A DNA stretch of 64,000 nucleotides from Pseudoips prasinana (lineage: Eukaryota > Arthropoda > Insecta > Lepidoptera > Nolidae), in contig OX621243.1 in the NCBI GenBank assembly GCA_951640165.1, positions 5,518,001-5,582,000 on the forward strand, given 5' to 3'. Numbering within the stretch: position 1 is the stretch's first letter; each line of letters opens with the position of its first letter. Under the pieces are notes generated by a model. That model was not told the DNA's origin. It made no database searches and was given only the letters and a program-made list of their open reading frames with translations. Position numbers and translations under genes: made by a program. Shown piece after piece: positions 1 through 12,274 of the stretch.

Positions 1-1369
1 CTTAAACCATGTGTTATTAATATAACGCAAAATTTATAGGATAATTGTTCGCAAATGTATAAAAATTTCAAGTTAATAAAATAATGAATTAATTAAATAA
101 TCTAACAAATCGACTTTTCATATAATACTTTGTACGGATATGTTCTGTATAGGTTTATTTATTTCGAAAATAACATGGATTTCTATTTCTGCCCATCAAC
201 TGCTTTTTATGCGACATATATTTTCAAAACGTAAGCTAATTAGCGATTAAGCTAAAGCATGAAATTCAGGCGAATATTATTGCCTATTTCACATTTTACA
301 AGTGTCGAATAAAAAATGAACAATGCGTTAACAGTATTATGTATTCTGTAATTTCCTTTTTTTAAGTGGTTTATGACTACTATATTAAAGCTATGTATAT
401 GGTTTTGTACATGTTGCCGAGAAATGCCGTCGCAAACCTAGATATTTTAAATCCGTGCTTGCAACTTGGACTCAGTTGAGCAAATGTTAAGTTAATATAT
501 TTTTATTGTAGTTTGATTTATTATTGATAAATAAAGGCTTTACATTGAAATGTTGTAAAATACAGACGATTGAAACTTACATACCGCAAATAATGTTACT
601 TAAGATATTTTATAAAGAGAGAAATTTTGATATCATATGTCCCTATCTATGAAATTAAATGAAACTTTCTGTATAATCTGTCTACGTTATAACAGAATAT
701 TATAATATTTTAAAGGACTAATAGTAGTTATGTCTCTATCCTAGAGCCGGCGTGGTATTTATCACCTAAAGCCTATAATAACTAAAATGTAATTAATGAA
801 TTATACTATTTCGTTAGATTTACTTTCTAGTGACCTCACATATATGTTTTGAACTTATTTAATATTAGGAGAATCGTTAAATAGGTAACTCTATTGTAAA
901 GAGACTCTACCATCTGATAACATTTATATATCCTCATATAAAAGAAGAAACATAACTGACTAGTTCGTTTATACGACTCTACCGTTTTAATAGAGATAAT
1001 ACTAAAATACCCGCTTTAGAAAACACCGTAGGAAAGTTATTAGTGCTCTCCACATAAAAGCCTGTCTTACAACTCATTCTAAAAGAAATACCGATGAATT
1101 TTAAGGCTATATGTAAGGCTATATATAAGTATATATGTTTAATTAAATGTGTGTAAATATAGAGCTTTCTCTACAATTTAAAGTAAAGCTTTACCTCCAA
1201 AATCCGTATACACGTAAAAATCACACTAACATAATCTTTTTTCACTGTTTCACACAATTTCAGAAAAAGAATAAGATAAAACACAACACTGCAATCCGGA
1301 AAACACAAAATAACACAGAATTAACGGAATTTAACGTATTTTAATTAGAATTAACGTGTTTTTTTATAG
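1..1369. other. AT-rich intergenic DNA
   Basis: No coding exon, RNA gene or recognisable repeat is seen on either strand. The only open frame is a short lysine- and asparagine-rich one near 1147-1344, with composition typical of chance in AT-rich DNA. Confidence 0.5.
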
Positions 1370-1470
1370 AGTCGTTGGTCGCTGCGCGCGCGCTTGAGCT
1401 CTACGGAGGCTCTGATGGCACTGAGAGACGCCGCGGGAGGGGGAGGGGGGGCAAACAGGTTGCGTTCCGA
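1370..1470. other. GC-rich patch, possible promoter or untranslated exon
   Basis: An abrupt GC- and CpG-rich block lies in very AT-rich surroundings. It holds a CGCGCGCGC run and a G-run near 1436-1450. Such islands can mark a transcription start or a non-coding first exon, but no start codon with a long frame follows on either strand. A decayed repeat is equally possible. Confidence 0.2.
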
Positions 1471-1499
1471 CTCAACGTTCTTACGTTAAGTTTCGACGA

Positions 1500-2538
1500 T
1501 TGATAGTTTAAATGTAGAGATGGGTGTAGTATGGTGGAGTCTGGTAGAGAAAGAGGGCTGAAGGATAAAATTAAATAAGTTATTTTTATTGTATATTGTC
1601 GAATTTTGGAAGATTGCTAACGGCAGACAGTAAAAAGGTGTAACTCCTATTTAGGACAAAGTGAAGTAAGTTGTTTGGTAATAAAAACTACATTATAACT
1701 GAGATCCTAACCCTGTAGAGATGAGTACACTTATGTATTATACCAAAACAAAAAGAAGAATAAATACATGGTAAAATTCATTTTTCTCAATCACAAGGCA
1801 TATCATTAATGATTATATCGTTAATACAGCTAAATTTTACAAATAACTATCATTTTGACTTTTTTAACACCATAATGAAGAAGAAATGTAATTTATTCAG
1901 CACTTCTGTATTAACATAAACTTGTACTTCTCAAGTTCACAATACAATATCAACGAAACTAGATTTTCGAGTCCATCCTTGCGCTCCGTCTTAAAATGTT
2001 GAGAAGTCCTTAAATAAATAACAAGTTATTTTGCTACTACATACATTTAAATTTAGTGTAAAACTATAAATAAATTGAAATATCAAGCACGTGGTTAACA
2101 CAGAAGGCTCTCAATTAGTAGTTTACTTTAAGCGACAAATACCAGATATATCCTCGTCGGCAAAGACCCTACCCTAGCTGACATGCGCTAATCATCACTG
2201 ATAAGCGGAAGGATATATATTTAGAAGTGCAGTTAATTTATTAATAAGGACTCTTTATCCTCAGACGCATACGGTGAGATGTTATAAGTTTGAAGGCCTA
2301 ATAGCAACATAGCTTCCAAACGAATATATTAATTTTGATTGTGTTTGTATTCTTCTAATAATAAGACTTCGAGATAACGAGGAAGTTATCAATATGATAG
2401 TATACATTCTTTTTTGTTTATATGTTACTCGATTTCATGTTATTTGTAAATCGATTAGATAGTTTGTTTTTATTAAAACCGGTGAAAATATCATTTACAA
2501 GGAATAGTCGGTCTCGTGATTTCGAAAACACTAATTAA
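1500..2538. other. AT-rich intergenic DNA
   Basis: No gene or repeat is recognised. Frames are short and interrupted on both strands. Confidence 0.4.
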
Positions 2539-2691
2539 TCTACTATATAAAAATAAGTCGGGTTTTCCTTCCTGACGCTATAACCGATTTCCACGGTTTT
2601 GCATTCGTTGGGAAGGTCTCGGGCTCCGTGAGGTTTATAGCAAAGAAAATTTATAAAATTTAACGCGGGTAACACCGCGGGGCACAGCTAG
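2539..2691 (+). mobile_element. Short non-autonomous Helitron, tandem copy 1
   Basis: It begins with TC (TCTACTATATAAAAAT) and ends in a GC hairpin (CGCGGGTAACACCGCG) followed by GGGCACAGCTAG, the CTAG end expected of Helitrons. The next base starts a second copy. No coding capacity is seen, so it would need a Rep/helicase supplied elsewhere. Confidence 0.72.
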
Positions 2692-2851
2692 TCTACTATA
2701 TAAAAATAAGTCGGGTTTTCCTTCCTGACGCTATAACTCCAGAACGCACGAACCGATTTCCACGGGTTTGCATTCGTTGGAAAGGTCTCAGGCTCCGTGA
2801 GGTTTATAGCAAAGAAAATTTATAAAATTTTGACGCGGGTAACACCGCGGG
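2692..2851 (+). mobile_element. Short non-autonomous Helitron, tandem copy 2
   Basis: Same family and orientation as the preceding unit, and it starts at the base after that copy's CTAG. It carries about 20 extra bases near 2739-2760 that copy 1 lacks and ends with the same hairpin and CTAG. Exact head-to-tail tandems fit rolling-circle copying past a terminus. Confidence 0.72.
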
Positions 2852-3354
2852 GCACAGCTAGTTTTATATAGAAATTACATGACATAATTAATAAAAATCC
2901 GATTCAGCTTTTAAAAGATACAAATTTTGATCTGCAATATCTTCAAATCGGATGCTTACAACCATTATTCATCCATTATATACGTTGAATTTATATTCCA
3001 TTTAGCTTTATTTCATAAATCACTATAATTTGGTATTTTTTTTTTTCGAAATAGTTCGGTCCGGTAGCGTTTGCGTGCAAACTAATAGACATATAAAAAA
3101 GGGAAAGCCGGTAATTTGAAGTCGGAGACTTCTTAATACCATTTCTATTCTAAATATCTCCAATGTAGAGTCATATTTCTGACACACATACATACATACA
3201 TGTATTTCTGGTTAAAGTGTAAGCGCGTTGATGTCTTTTGTACGTTGAAGAACTCTACAAAGTAAATTATATACTTTACATTAACTAATAATGTTCTTAT
3301 GATATATTTTTGAACCATAGTCATTCTCAATGAACACTAGCCATCTACGCGTGA

Positions 3355-3665
3355 CGTATTAATGTCCTCCTAGCCGAAATTCGGCCACGGTGGCCAGTTT
3401 CAATGGAGGCTAGCCGCGGGATGCACGAGTGTGCGCGCAAACCCAGGAGCATTTTCAATTCCATCCCTCTCATGATTCGATGGGGTGACTAGTGACACGA
3501 CCGGAAAGAGGGAATATATTATAATGTACAGGCATCTGCGATGGGCAGATTAGCAAGTCTAGCACATGTGACTGAAGATCAGAAACCAATTAGACGAGTT
3601 TACGTGCTCACATTGGCACGGGGATATAACTCGGTTAACTATCGGACGCCGGGCGGCTACTGAGA
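3355..3665 (-). repeat. Degenerate SINE-like repeat
   Basis: The block holds CTCATGATTCGATGGGG, then an ACACGACCGGAAAGAGG string, shared with the better preserved copies at 19895-20200 and 60440-60800. Those copies show a tRNA-like head at their high-coordinate end. The head is not readable here, so this is a decayed or truncated copy. Confidence 0.45.
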
Positions 3666-3669
3666 ATCT

Positions 3670-5055
3670 TTCTTCTTATAAAAATCCTTAATTTAAATCT
3701 TCTTATGAAATTTAGCCCAACCTGGATTTTAAAATCAGAACTCTAATATCTGTGGCTTTAACGGGTTTACTATGCCAAATCGAACCCCAAGTAATCGAAT
3801 ATCTAAATACTTGAACGTTCATAATATCGAATGGTTCATAAATGAAAGATTTAATGGAATGTGTCCTTTAGCGTTATCACTATTTGTTTCGCACTATATG
3901 GTCGCAGTTCTAACCTAACCTACTTATATAGTAGCGAATCTTTCATTTATTTCGAGTATTTAGACATCCGATAACTTGACGTTCGATTTAGCGTGGGATA
4001 CCGGGCTTGAACAAGCTAGCACTAGACTAAGGTAGTAGTTATCATTAAACGGTATTTACACTTACTTTACTTTACCCGTTATCTATAACCAATGTAAAGG
4101 CGCCCCATACTATACATCTAAAATAATTAATATCGATTTATAGTAATTTTACATCTGTCCAAAAGTATGAATAGTTACATCTACCAATGGAGCCTATAAT
4201 ATATTTGGACTAATCTCTAGATGTCAATATAGAATTACTTATTCACATAAACAGAGTTAAATTGATCGAAACAGCAGATTATATAGGTACAATATAATAA
4301 AATCAACGTTTATCGAAATATTTGGGCAGATGTTAAATTACTATACATAGAATATCGTTGTATAGTAATTAACCATCTGCCCAAAAAGCCAGAGAAATAT
4401 GAAAAACTAAGGGAGACGCCTTTGCTAAGCTATGAATCACATACAGGATAACACGAAAAATGATTTTTGTTTTCATCCTCAAAAGGTAAGAACCGAAGGT
4501 AAGAAGAACCGACGAAACCCCTTACTAGCTACCCCGTTAGTAGCCTCCACCGACGGTCAAATCGATCTGTTACTGGACTATATGCCATGAAATCAATGTA
4601 AACAGTTGAAATTTTCACAGAGTGGGTATGTCTATTGCCGTTATAATAATAAAAAATGCATAAAATATAATTCTAGACATATTTTAAATATCAATCTCTA
4701 AAGATAGTATGGAACCAGCCGTGAGTAGTTCTGAGTTGTACTAGGCTGGTTTTTATTTCATTTCTTTAATTTCGTCAAAATTTCCTTTTCTGTACAATAA
4801 TAACAAATATAATACAATACATAACACAATCTCTCAGAAGCGCCTAGGTGCTTCTGTCTACACGTTTATAAATAAAACTACTTTAACGGACACCCATCTA
4901 TGGCCAATCGGGCGCTTCTAAATGCTTTACGTCACCGATTACTTACCGGTGAGTGCAACTGGCTATGGGCACTTCAGTGTTTAAGTCATTTTCCAACTTA
5001 TATTTTTGGAAAACGCTCATCAGATCATTCAGAATGTTTAGCTATTCGTAATTTA
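3670..5055. other. Intergenic DNA with one imperfect palindrome
   Basis: No gene is seen. An imperfect inverted repeat at 4321-4386 has about 26-base arms (TTTGGGCAGATG and its complement) around an 11-base spacer. The rest is AT-rich and unrecognised. Confidence 0.4.
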
Positions 5056-5255
5056 GTGGTAAGAGCATCAACCGTGGGCAGGGTTTTATTCCGGCCATTA
5101 TTATTTTTTTCTATGGAAGCCGCCCGAACTAGGGAAATTAATCATATTTGTAAAGTACCAACACTTACGGGACACACAAATAGTAGTTCTGTGCGGGAAT
5201 CTAACCTGGGACAGAAAGTGGCGATGCGACCGTCTTAACCACTGCGCAGTTAATT
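5056..5255 (-). repeat. tRNA-derived SINE
   Basis: Read on the minus strand from 5255, the sequence opens with a tRNA-like head: a GCGCAGTGGTTAAGAC box A region, then a CAGGTTAGATTCCCGC box B region. It runs into ACTTTACAAATATGATTAAT, similar in layout to the SINE at 8985-9187. An open frame on the plus strand over the same bases has no family resemblance and is treated as chance. Confidence 0.45.
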
Positions 5256-5447
5256 AATTGATTCCGAATTGTTATTCACATATTAATAATATATACTGTT
5301 ATTGAACTGAAACTTGATTATAATAATAAATAAAAAGTAAAAAAAAATAGAAAGTTTTTAACTTCTTCCACTATATCATCATACTTGACCATCGGACCAC
5401 CCGTGCGGCAAGTAATTTAGCCCTACAAAAGGGAGCCCTACAAAAAA

Positions 5448-5706
5448 TAAAATAATAATAATATCCTGGGACATTATTTACGCCATCTGATCCCAAACTA
5501 AGCGGAGCTTATACTATGGAAACCAGATAACTGATATACAACATACACTACTTTTATTCTGTAAATACATACTTATATAGATAATTACACCTAGACTCAG
5601 GACAAACAGATATGTTCATGCACACAAATATCTGTCCTGGGTGGGAATCAAATCCACGACCTCCGGCGTGAAAAGCAAGCATTTTCCAACCACGCCAACA
5701 GACCCG
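5448..5706 (-). repeat. tRNA-derived SINE with ATT-type tail
   Basis: The high-coordinate end reads on the minus strand as a tRNA head: GTTGGCGTGGTTGGAAAATG, then GTGGATTTGATTCCCACCC as box B. The low-coordinate end is an ATT-rich tail (AATAATAATAT). Related copies sit at 39311-39533 and 44515-44745. Confidence 0.65.
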
Positions 5707-6589
5707 TCGATGATAATAATTACTCAATTTCCATACAAATTAGCAGTAGGCGTTGCCTGCCACCCTGAATACCTATCATGAACTTTACTGCCGTAACGAA
5801 TAATAAACTTTTGATTAACTTTATATATCAACTACTTACATAAATGGACTGTTCACTGCAAAATTACCTCATAAACGATCCTGCTTGTGTTCATTTTATA
5901 GAACAACACTAAAATATAAAACAAAGTTGCAAGAGGCAGTACGTAATTTATAAAATTATTGGTTTCTTACAGCTCCGCGCGCCATCTTGTGGAAAGGAAA
6001 TTAAAAAGAGATCGCTTCTTAGACGTTACGGTGGCTTAATACAAGTTATACGTTAATCATGTTTTCGTTGTGAATAATAATAAAGCCTTTATTTAACAAT
6101 CTTATAAAAATTTATACAATCTCTTTGATATCGACACCAGTTTCGCGAAGATTGTCTTGCTATTCAGCATAGGCTAAAGCTTGCCATAAAATGCGGTCAT
6201 GTGTCTTCCTTCTCCATGTGGCTCCTGCTATTCTTTTCATGTCGTCTTCCCATCTTCGTTGTGAATAGTATGTTGTAAATATTGTACATTATCTATATAT
6301 TCCAAATATTTCATTTATTCATTTGTTATTAATTAATCAATTGTTTTTCATTTTATTTATTTAAATTTTTTGCACTTGAATTACAAACTAGAATAGACTA
6401 AAAGCTGATGCTGCTAAAATTTTTTGCAAAGAATTGCCATCTTGATTTCGAAAATCCATTCTTTTCAGGAAATCTCTTGGTTTCCAGTATAGAATGGATT
6501 GAACGAAAAAGGAAGAACGGGATAAAATCATAAAAATGTGGTAGACATTGAGCAATACCGTGTGAGAAGAGGTTTTTGTTATGATTATT

Positions 6590-6790
6590 ATATTTGTTTT
6601 ATTATTATCTTATCCCATGGGGGGCGTAGAAGTCGACTCGATATCTACGAGGGGATGGGCAGTAGCTACCTTCTGTGTACTATGCCCATCTTACTGCGGT
6701 TGCCAACATGATTCTTGGGGGAGACTTGTCCAGCAATGGACTTTTTCAGCTGTAATAATATTAGCGAAAGGAGGAAGTTATCAATTCGTT
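6590..6790 (+). repeat. Interspersed repeat, RTE-3'-end-like family
   Basis: It contains CCCATGGGGGGCGTAGAAGT and ends near GTCCAGCAATGGACTTTTTC, followed by CAGCTGTAATAATA. Copies in the opposite orientation occur at 7740-7990, 15575-15785 and 28797-28965. The 'GTCCAGCAGTGGAC ... GCTG' ending resembles 3' ends of lepidopteran RTE LINEs, but the exact family is inferred. Confidence 0.4.
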
Positions 6791-6904
6791 TAAATGATTC
6801 CGGTTCGTATGTACGTCAGGTTAGGTTAGGGGACTTCTTCGCCTTGTCTTCGATAAGGAATGCTTCCTAAATGTCCTAATATAATTCTTTACCAACACAT
6901 TCTA

Positions 6905-7377
6905 CTAACTTTTTTAGTAAATCTTTTACTGTTGAGGCAGCCCGCCTCTGGAATGTGTTGCCTTTAACAATTAGACGTGCTCCATCCCTTGGTTTGTTCA
7001 AAACACTAGTAAAAACCACTACTTGTCACTATGAATGCATCTCCACTGTCCTTCCATATTATATTGTTTATTATGTATGTATGTATGTATTATTATGTTT
7101 ATGTAATTAAGTATGTATTATATCTAATGACATGGTAGTATTACTATTGAGTAAATGCCATTATTAGTTTGTAAGTATTTAGATTCCTACTTAAATTATT
7201 TTATCTTGCACTACCCTTATCGTGTTGATTTCTATATTTCTGCTTCTTATCCATCCAAAGGTTGTCTCGAAGAGATCGCTGACTGCGATAAGACCGCCTA
7301 TTGTACAATCTTCTTTCAATGTTTTCTATATTTTTATCTGTAATTGGTGTGCAATAAAGAGTATTTATCTTATCTTA
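6905..7377 (+). mobile_element. LINE 3' end (truncated)
   Basis: In frame on the plus strand near 6930-7015 the translation contains FTVEAARLWNVLPLTIRRAP then LGLFKTLVKT. This is the C-terminal signature of chicken-repeat/L2-like non-LTR reverse transcriptase ORFs. The following AT-rich 3' UTR ends in GTGCAATAAAGAGTATTTAT with ATCTT repeats. No reverse transcriptase core is present, so this is a 5'-truncated dead insertion. Confidence 0.55.
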
Positions 7378-7739
7378 TAAATCGATGGTTACAAATAGTA
7401 GTTGAAGACGTAAATAATTAAAACACCGTCACGAGGTTGAACGGACGGAGTTATGAAAGTGGAACTAATAAACTCACTTTTACGTGCATACAAATGTATT
7501 GTAGCTGAACAACCCAACAAAGCGTGCGGCAGCAAAAGTGTTAACAAAGAACTAACAAGAAAGAAAGGAAGAAAGACAAGACGCTTATTCAGTAAATTAG
7601 CACAGAAAATAATGAAAAGGAACAAGTAATTATACAACATGTAACTTAATGACCGCACATCCTGAAAATGGTTTGTTCAAAATCGTCTACTGAATCGATT
7701 TATATCATTTTTAATATAGTTCATTTTTGATTCCAAAAT

Positions 7740-7990
7740 AATTCATCATCATCATCATCATTACAGCTTAAATAAGTCCACTGCTGGACAAGCCTCCCTC
7801 AAGAATCATCTTGAGGGGATATGCCATAATCGCCACGCTTGGCAGGCGGGTTGGCGATCGCAGTATGATGGTCGTAGTACTCAGAAGGAAGCTGCTTCCC
7901 GTCCTCTGGTAGATATTCCCTCGGGTCGACTTCTACGCCCCCCACGGGATGAGATGGGGTGATGATATTCTGATTCTGATATTTGTCGCC
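7740..7990 (-). repeat. Interspersed repeat, RTE-3'-end-like family
   Basis: It starts with an ATC microsatellite (ATCATCATCATCATCATCAT), followed by GTCCACTGCTGGACAAGCCT, GGCGATCGCAGTATGATGGT and CCCCCCACGGGATGAGATGG. It is the best full-length reference copy in the window for the fragments at 6590, 15575 and 28797, and for the palindromic cluster at 45325-45490. Confidence 0.45.
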
Positions 7991-8242
7991 GTCACCACAC
8001 AGCAGCAAAATAATTAAAACTACGAAAATTATCGTTATTTTAACGCTGTACAGTCAAAACAAATTGAAATGGATCGTAAGTCAAAGTAATAAGATTTTTC
8101 AATAGCAGTTTTATTTGTATTCATACAAATTCCATCATTCAACACAAAATAAAGAAATTTCAAAAATTCAGAGCATGTATTATGATTACAACATAATATT
8201 CTAATTGGGGTGTTTGAGGGTGTGCGTTAATTACGTTACATG

Positions 8243-8350
8243 TTGTATATAGCGGCCTGGTTGGCGATGTTGGTAAATTCTTGCCTTTCACGCCGCAGGT
8301 CGTTGGATTCGATTCCCACCCACCTCGTCACTCATAGTTACCGTTATTGC
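8243..8350 (+). repeat. tRNA-like SINE head
   Basis: It contains GCGGCCTGGTTGGCGATGTT, then GTCGTTGGATTCGATTCCCA, a box A/box B pair with the spacing of a tRNA-derived SINE head. It shares GGATTCGATTCCCACCC with the SINE at 44515-44745. The body breaks off after about 8350. Confidence 0.4.
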
Positions 8351-8428
8351 TAATGAAAGTATGAAAAATATACGGGTACTTGTACGATAAAATAATAATA
8401 AATGTATTTGTAGATAATATACACAGAA

Positions 8429-8541
8429 TCTATACATATAATAAAATCGTAGGAAAATCAAGACTGTACATTGAATATTTTTTTTAAACAATCTTTGATT
8501 CTACAATCATATCGATATCGAAGCCAAAAATATAGTTATGT
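8429..8541 (+). mobile_element. Helitron 5' fragment
   Basis: It begins TCTATACATATAATAAAATC, identical in layout to the starts at 28081 and 44844. It is lost before any 3' hairpin, so this is a truncated copy. Confidence 0.5.
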
Positions 8542-8554
8542 TTAATGTCATAGG

Positions 8555-8700
8555 ACGACAAACGAGCAAGCGGGTCCCTGATGGTAAGTGATCACCGCCG
8601 CCCATGGACACTCGCAACAGGTGTCACGGGTGCGTTGCCGGCCTTTAAGAGTCAGCAAACAAGTGTTGCCGACCCTTCCCCCCACCCCAATAAGCTCTGG
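8555..8700 (+). repeat. Interspersed repeat (inverted copy at 33785-33950)
   Basis: The string GGTAAGTGATCACCGCCGCC followed by CATGGACACTCGCAACAG and GTGCGTTGCCGGCC matches 33785-33950 in reverse complement. Class is not determined; the block is a common dispersed type in moths and butterflies by recollection only. Confidence 0.45.
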
Positions 8701-8984
8701 CGACCTTACTCACACGCAGAAACACAACATTAAAGTTATTTTTAAAGAATGTCTTCTGTAACGAGGAGGTTCTTCCCCAGTCGGGCCGCTCTTTGAGCCT
8801 CTCGGTGAAGTTGTCACTAGAGATATCGAAAGAAATGAAGATAAAATGCCAGTAGGTACTATACTGAAGCACTGACCGCCTAGCTAAACTGTTACTTTAA
8901 AGGGTAATAAGCTGGCAACACACTTGCGGCCCGACCTTGCTAGTATTTGATCAATAAATTATTTATTATTATTAATATATTTTT

Positions 8985-9187
8985 TCAGGCGGAATTCTTC
9001 CGCATAAGGGAATCTAATCCCTGTGTCGCGGGGTACTTTACAAACATAATATAGACGGACACAAATTACATCCAGAGTCAGAACAACTATTTATGGGTCA
9101 CATAAATAGTTGCCCGGCGCGGGACTAGAACCCGCGATACGAAGCGGCGAGGCGACTGTCATAGCCGCTTCGCCACTCGTGCAGTCT
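8985..9187 (-). repeat. tRNA-derived SINE
   Basis: On the minus strand from 9187 it reads GTGGCGAAGCGGCTATGACA (box A region), then CGCGGGTTCTAGTCCCGCGC (box B region), then CAACTATTTATGTGACCC. A shorter related copy is at 39665-39815. Confidence 0.55.
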
Positions 9188-9589
9188 AATGTCTGATTTG
9201 TTACACAAAAAACAAAGAGTTAGACATAACAACCTTGTCGTTTATATACTGAATAAGTAATGGAATAGGGTTAAATTCTGGAATCGGAAATAGGGGAATA
9301 AGAAACCTCGATTTTCTCGTTTTCAATTCTTATTTTCTCACAACTTACCCGCGGTAGGGTTCCGCTTAGTTCCACACACATACATAAACAGACGTACCTA
9401 CGCAGTGTTGCGCGGTACTATGATCTTTAACTTGTTAATGTAAGTACTCTTTGGTGCTACATCTATTGATAGGTACTTAATTAAATGTACAATAAAAATA
9501 GTACCCACAGATTATTTTCACCAGCAAAGCGATCAAGGAGACAGATCATTCCAGCACATCCACATCCAACGTCACCTGGGGGTTAGTAT

Positions 9590-9900
9590 ATTTTTTTATT
9601 TTCCGTTTACAGTTAGCCTAGGAACATTCCATTCCTGGAATCGCTAGCGTTTGGAGGAAGGGAACTCCACTCATCTTGTATAAGCGGTCCCGAGGATGGA
9701 GGAGGCATTCGTGCACCCTCCCTTCCCCGGGTAAGAGCCTCCCGGAGGCTGCATTGTATAGCGGGGGTACTGGCGAAATCGTTCACGAGTACCCAGAGCC
9801 CCCGCTACAATCTATGTGAGGCTGGCTACCGTGGTGGTTTTAGTGGGTCGGCCCTACACGACGTGCGATTCGAGCATTTCCACCACGTAAAAAAGAAAAA
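9590..9900. repeat. GC-richer block, possible LINE 3' UTR
   Basis: A GC-rich segment in AT-rich DNA contains GGTGGTTTTAGTGGGTCGG near 9832-9850 and ends in an A-rich run (AAAAAAGAAAAAAAATA). It looks like a retroelement 3' region, but no second copy is present in the window to confirm it. Confidence 0.25.
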
Positions 9901-11739
9901 AAATATATCTTACTGCTTCAACGGAGTGGGGATTTAAGCCATCTAGCAAATAAGTCATAAGCATCCCGCGCCAGATTACCTACGCTAATACGCAAAGTCG
10001 GGGCCGCTTGTCCTTTTCAGTATCAGAGGGGTAATTTCACCAATTACAATGGATATAAATAAAGGAGATGGATGCTACTGTAAATCCAATGTAATGACTA
10101 CGGAATGCTTCCAAACTTGCTTGTGACCACCAACATGTAGCGGTGTATAGGCATAGTAATACCTGCTGTCATTAAATCATGAAGCACCGTTAGACCAACG
10201 CAACAAGACAGGTCAGTTTAACTCCAATCCTGGCAAAAATTGTTATTACTTGTATGCTTGCCGCCGCCATTATCTTCATTTTATAGCTCATAACTGATCG
10301 GAGAGTATCACTAAAACCTATTGTAGGTGATAAAATGTAAAATTAACCGTTATTCATTACCTATCTTTCTTAGAGTTTTCAAGAATGCGACAGCCCAATG
10401 ACGCCACCTATCGGTAAACTAGCTTATAGCAGGCCTTTTTGATTCGTGAAGGTACCTAGTTATCTGTGATGGTGCATCAAACACGTTCGTAAAATACGGG
10501 CGGATTGTTATTAATATCTGAAATGTTCCCATACAAATTGATCCTACATACCTAGTCTTCCCTGCACTTTAAGAAAGAGGTTCCTTTAAAAGAGGTTATC
10601 AAATCGAATGCATATTTTTTTTTATAAGTATGTTACGCGATTGTTTATGAACCTCGGAGTTATGAACTGTTTTTGAACCATAGGAAATGATTTGTCTATG
10701 GTCTCATGTACATTTTATTGAAATTAATCGTTATTTATGAAAAAAGTTGAAGTCAGCTTTTTTTAAAATCTTACGTACATACTTACGTAATTAATTTGTC
10801 GAATGAAGCATCATTCCTGACGTTTATATGTATTGAGCAGTTTTCATTTATATTAAATGAAGGTACCTAATAACTTCTACAAAAATATTTTCATCAAAAA
10901 AAAAGTTTCGAGGAATCTACAAATTTACCTTTATAAATGCTCATAATAAACATAGGTAAAGTAAACAAATGACAACATGAGACGACCGAAACAACATGGT
11001 CAGGCATAACCTATTTTCTCGTTGTTTTTTTATTTAAATAATTAGGTCGGTAGGTACTGTTTAAAAAGCATAAAACCGACTTCAAATTTTATTCTAGACA
11101 ACCGATTGGATCAATTTGTATGGGTCACCGTCTGAATTCCCTATCCTAAACAAAATTAAATAAAAAAAAAACAGTTTTCAAACATAGAAATCGCGTATAC
11201 CTAATACCGTGTACACCTAATGGTGTATTTATACCTACATAGGTATAAATACACCAAAAAATAGATACAATCGACTTTATAACCTCGTTATTTCACGTCG
11301 GTTAAGAAGAATTGGGCCTGGCCTAGAAAAATTGAGCCTGGTCTAGCCTACTAGTTAGTGACCTTGGCTGCTGCTGCGCTAAAGTTCGTAAAAATGAACT
11401 TAAAAATTAAGATATTACTTATCAGGGAGGGGAGGGAAGAACATTTCCATCACAAGATCAGCGGTCAATCTTGTAGAAGGCCCGTCTTCTGGTTCGTTGT
11501 CGCCTCTCGAGAACCTTTCTGACCCAGCGGCTGTCGGTTCTACGAGCTATGCGTCCTGACCACTACAACTTCAGATTAGCAATTCTACAAGCTATGATTC
11601 CCATGACTCAGAGAAATTCCGGGCATGGTTATGAGGTATCTTAGTACATACAGTATTTTATTTCAAATAACAAGATAAAACTGTGATATGACACATCCAC
11701 TTTTGCACATTTATCTATTTTTTATAATTTGTAATAAGG
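9901..11739. other. Intergenic DNA
   Basis: No gene is seen. One perfect 16-base palindrome lies at 11221-11256 (TGGTGTATTTATACCT, spacer ACAT). A short 'AAAACCGACTTCAA' block near 11067 resembles a dispersed repeat edge. The remainder is unrecognised. Confidence 0.4.
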
Positions 11740-11999
11740 AATGTACTTTACGAACACTTAATGTGTTTGTCTTTGTTTCAGGACCTGTAAATATTTCCTC
11801 AATCACATTTGCAAATTGTAGGTCCCAAGTCATGGGCACCGGAGCAGCATACCCGCGTTCCCGGGGCTCCCCCTATGAGGCGCCAGAAGAAGTCCACGGC
11901 AGGTTAGGTTTAGTCGGTGCGAGTCCGACATACCCATCCGCAGACACTTTTTGCGGGTGGCATGCGTAGCCATTGCCACTGCCTTATGAAAAAAAAAAA
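11740..11999 (+). mobile_element. Poly(A)-ended retroelement 3' fragment
   Basis: A GC-rich stretch holding GGGCACCGGAGCAGCATACC and GCGAGTCCGACATACCCATC ends in a pure A-run at 11988-12001. This is the layout of a 5'-truncated poly(A) LINE insertion on the plus strand. No reverse transcriptase residues are readable. Confidence 0.35.
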
Positions 12000-12274
12000 A
12001 AAATAGTCATTTATGCGTCACCATTTCATGACACTGGTAAAGTTGGGGAATATAGACAGTTGGTAATTAAAAAAGTGTAGAGATTAAGGAGAACAAACCG
12101 CATTATTCAAAATTGTACAAGTAATTCTATAACTTGGCGCTACCTGCGCATACTGACCCACAGCTTCCAGCTTATTCATCACTGGTTTAAACCAAACTAA
12201 TTAGGTAGTTACTATTGGGAAAACAGGCATCTGAATTAAAGGTTATGTCTGAGTTAGTAATCCTACTAATAATA

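Noticed and set aside
4900..5238. 112-codon open frame on the plus strand
   Set aside because: It overlaps a tRNA-derived SINE on the opposite strand and shows no domain or family motif.
6823..6834. TTAGG-like telomeric repeat
   Set aside because: Only two units are present, which is expected by chance.
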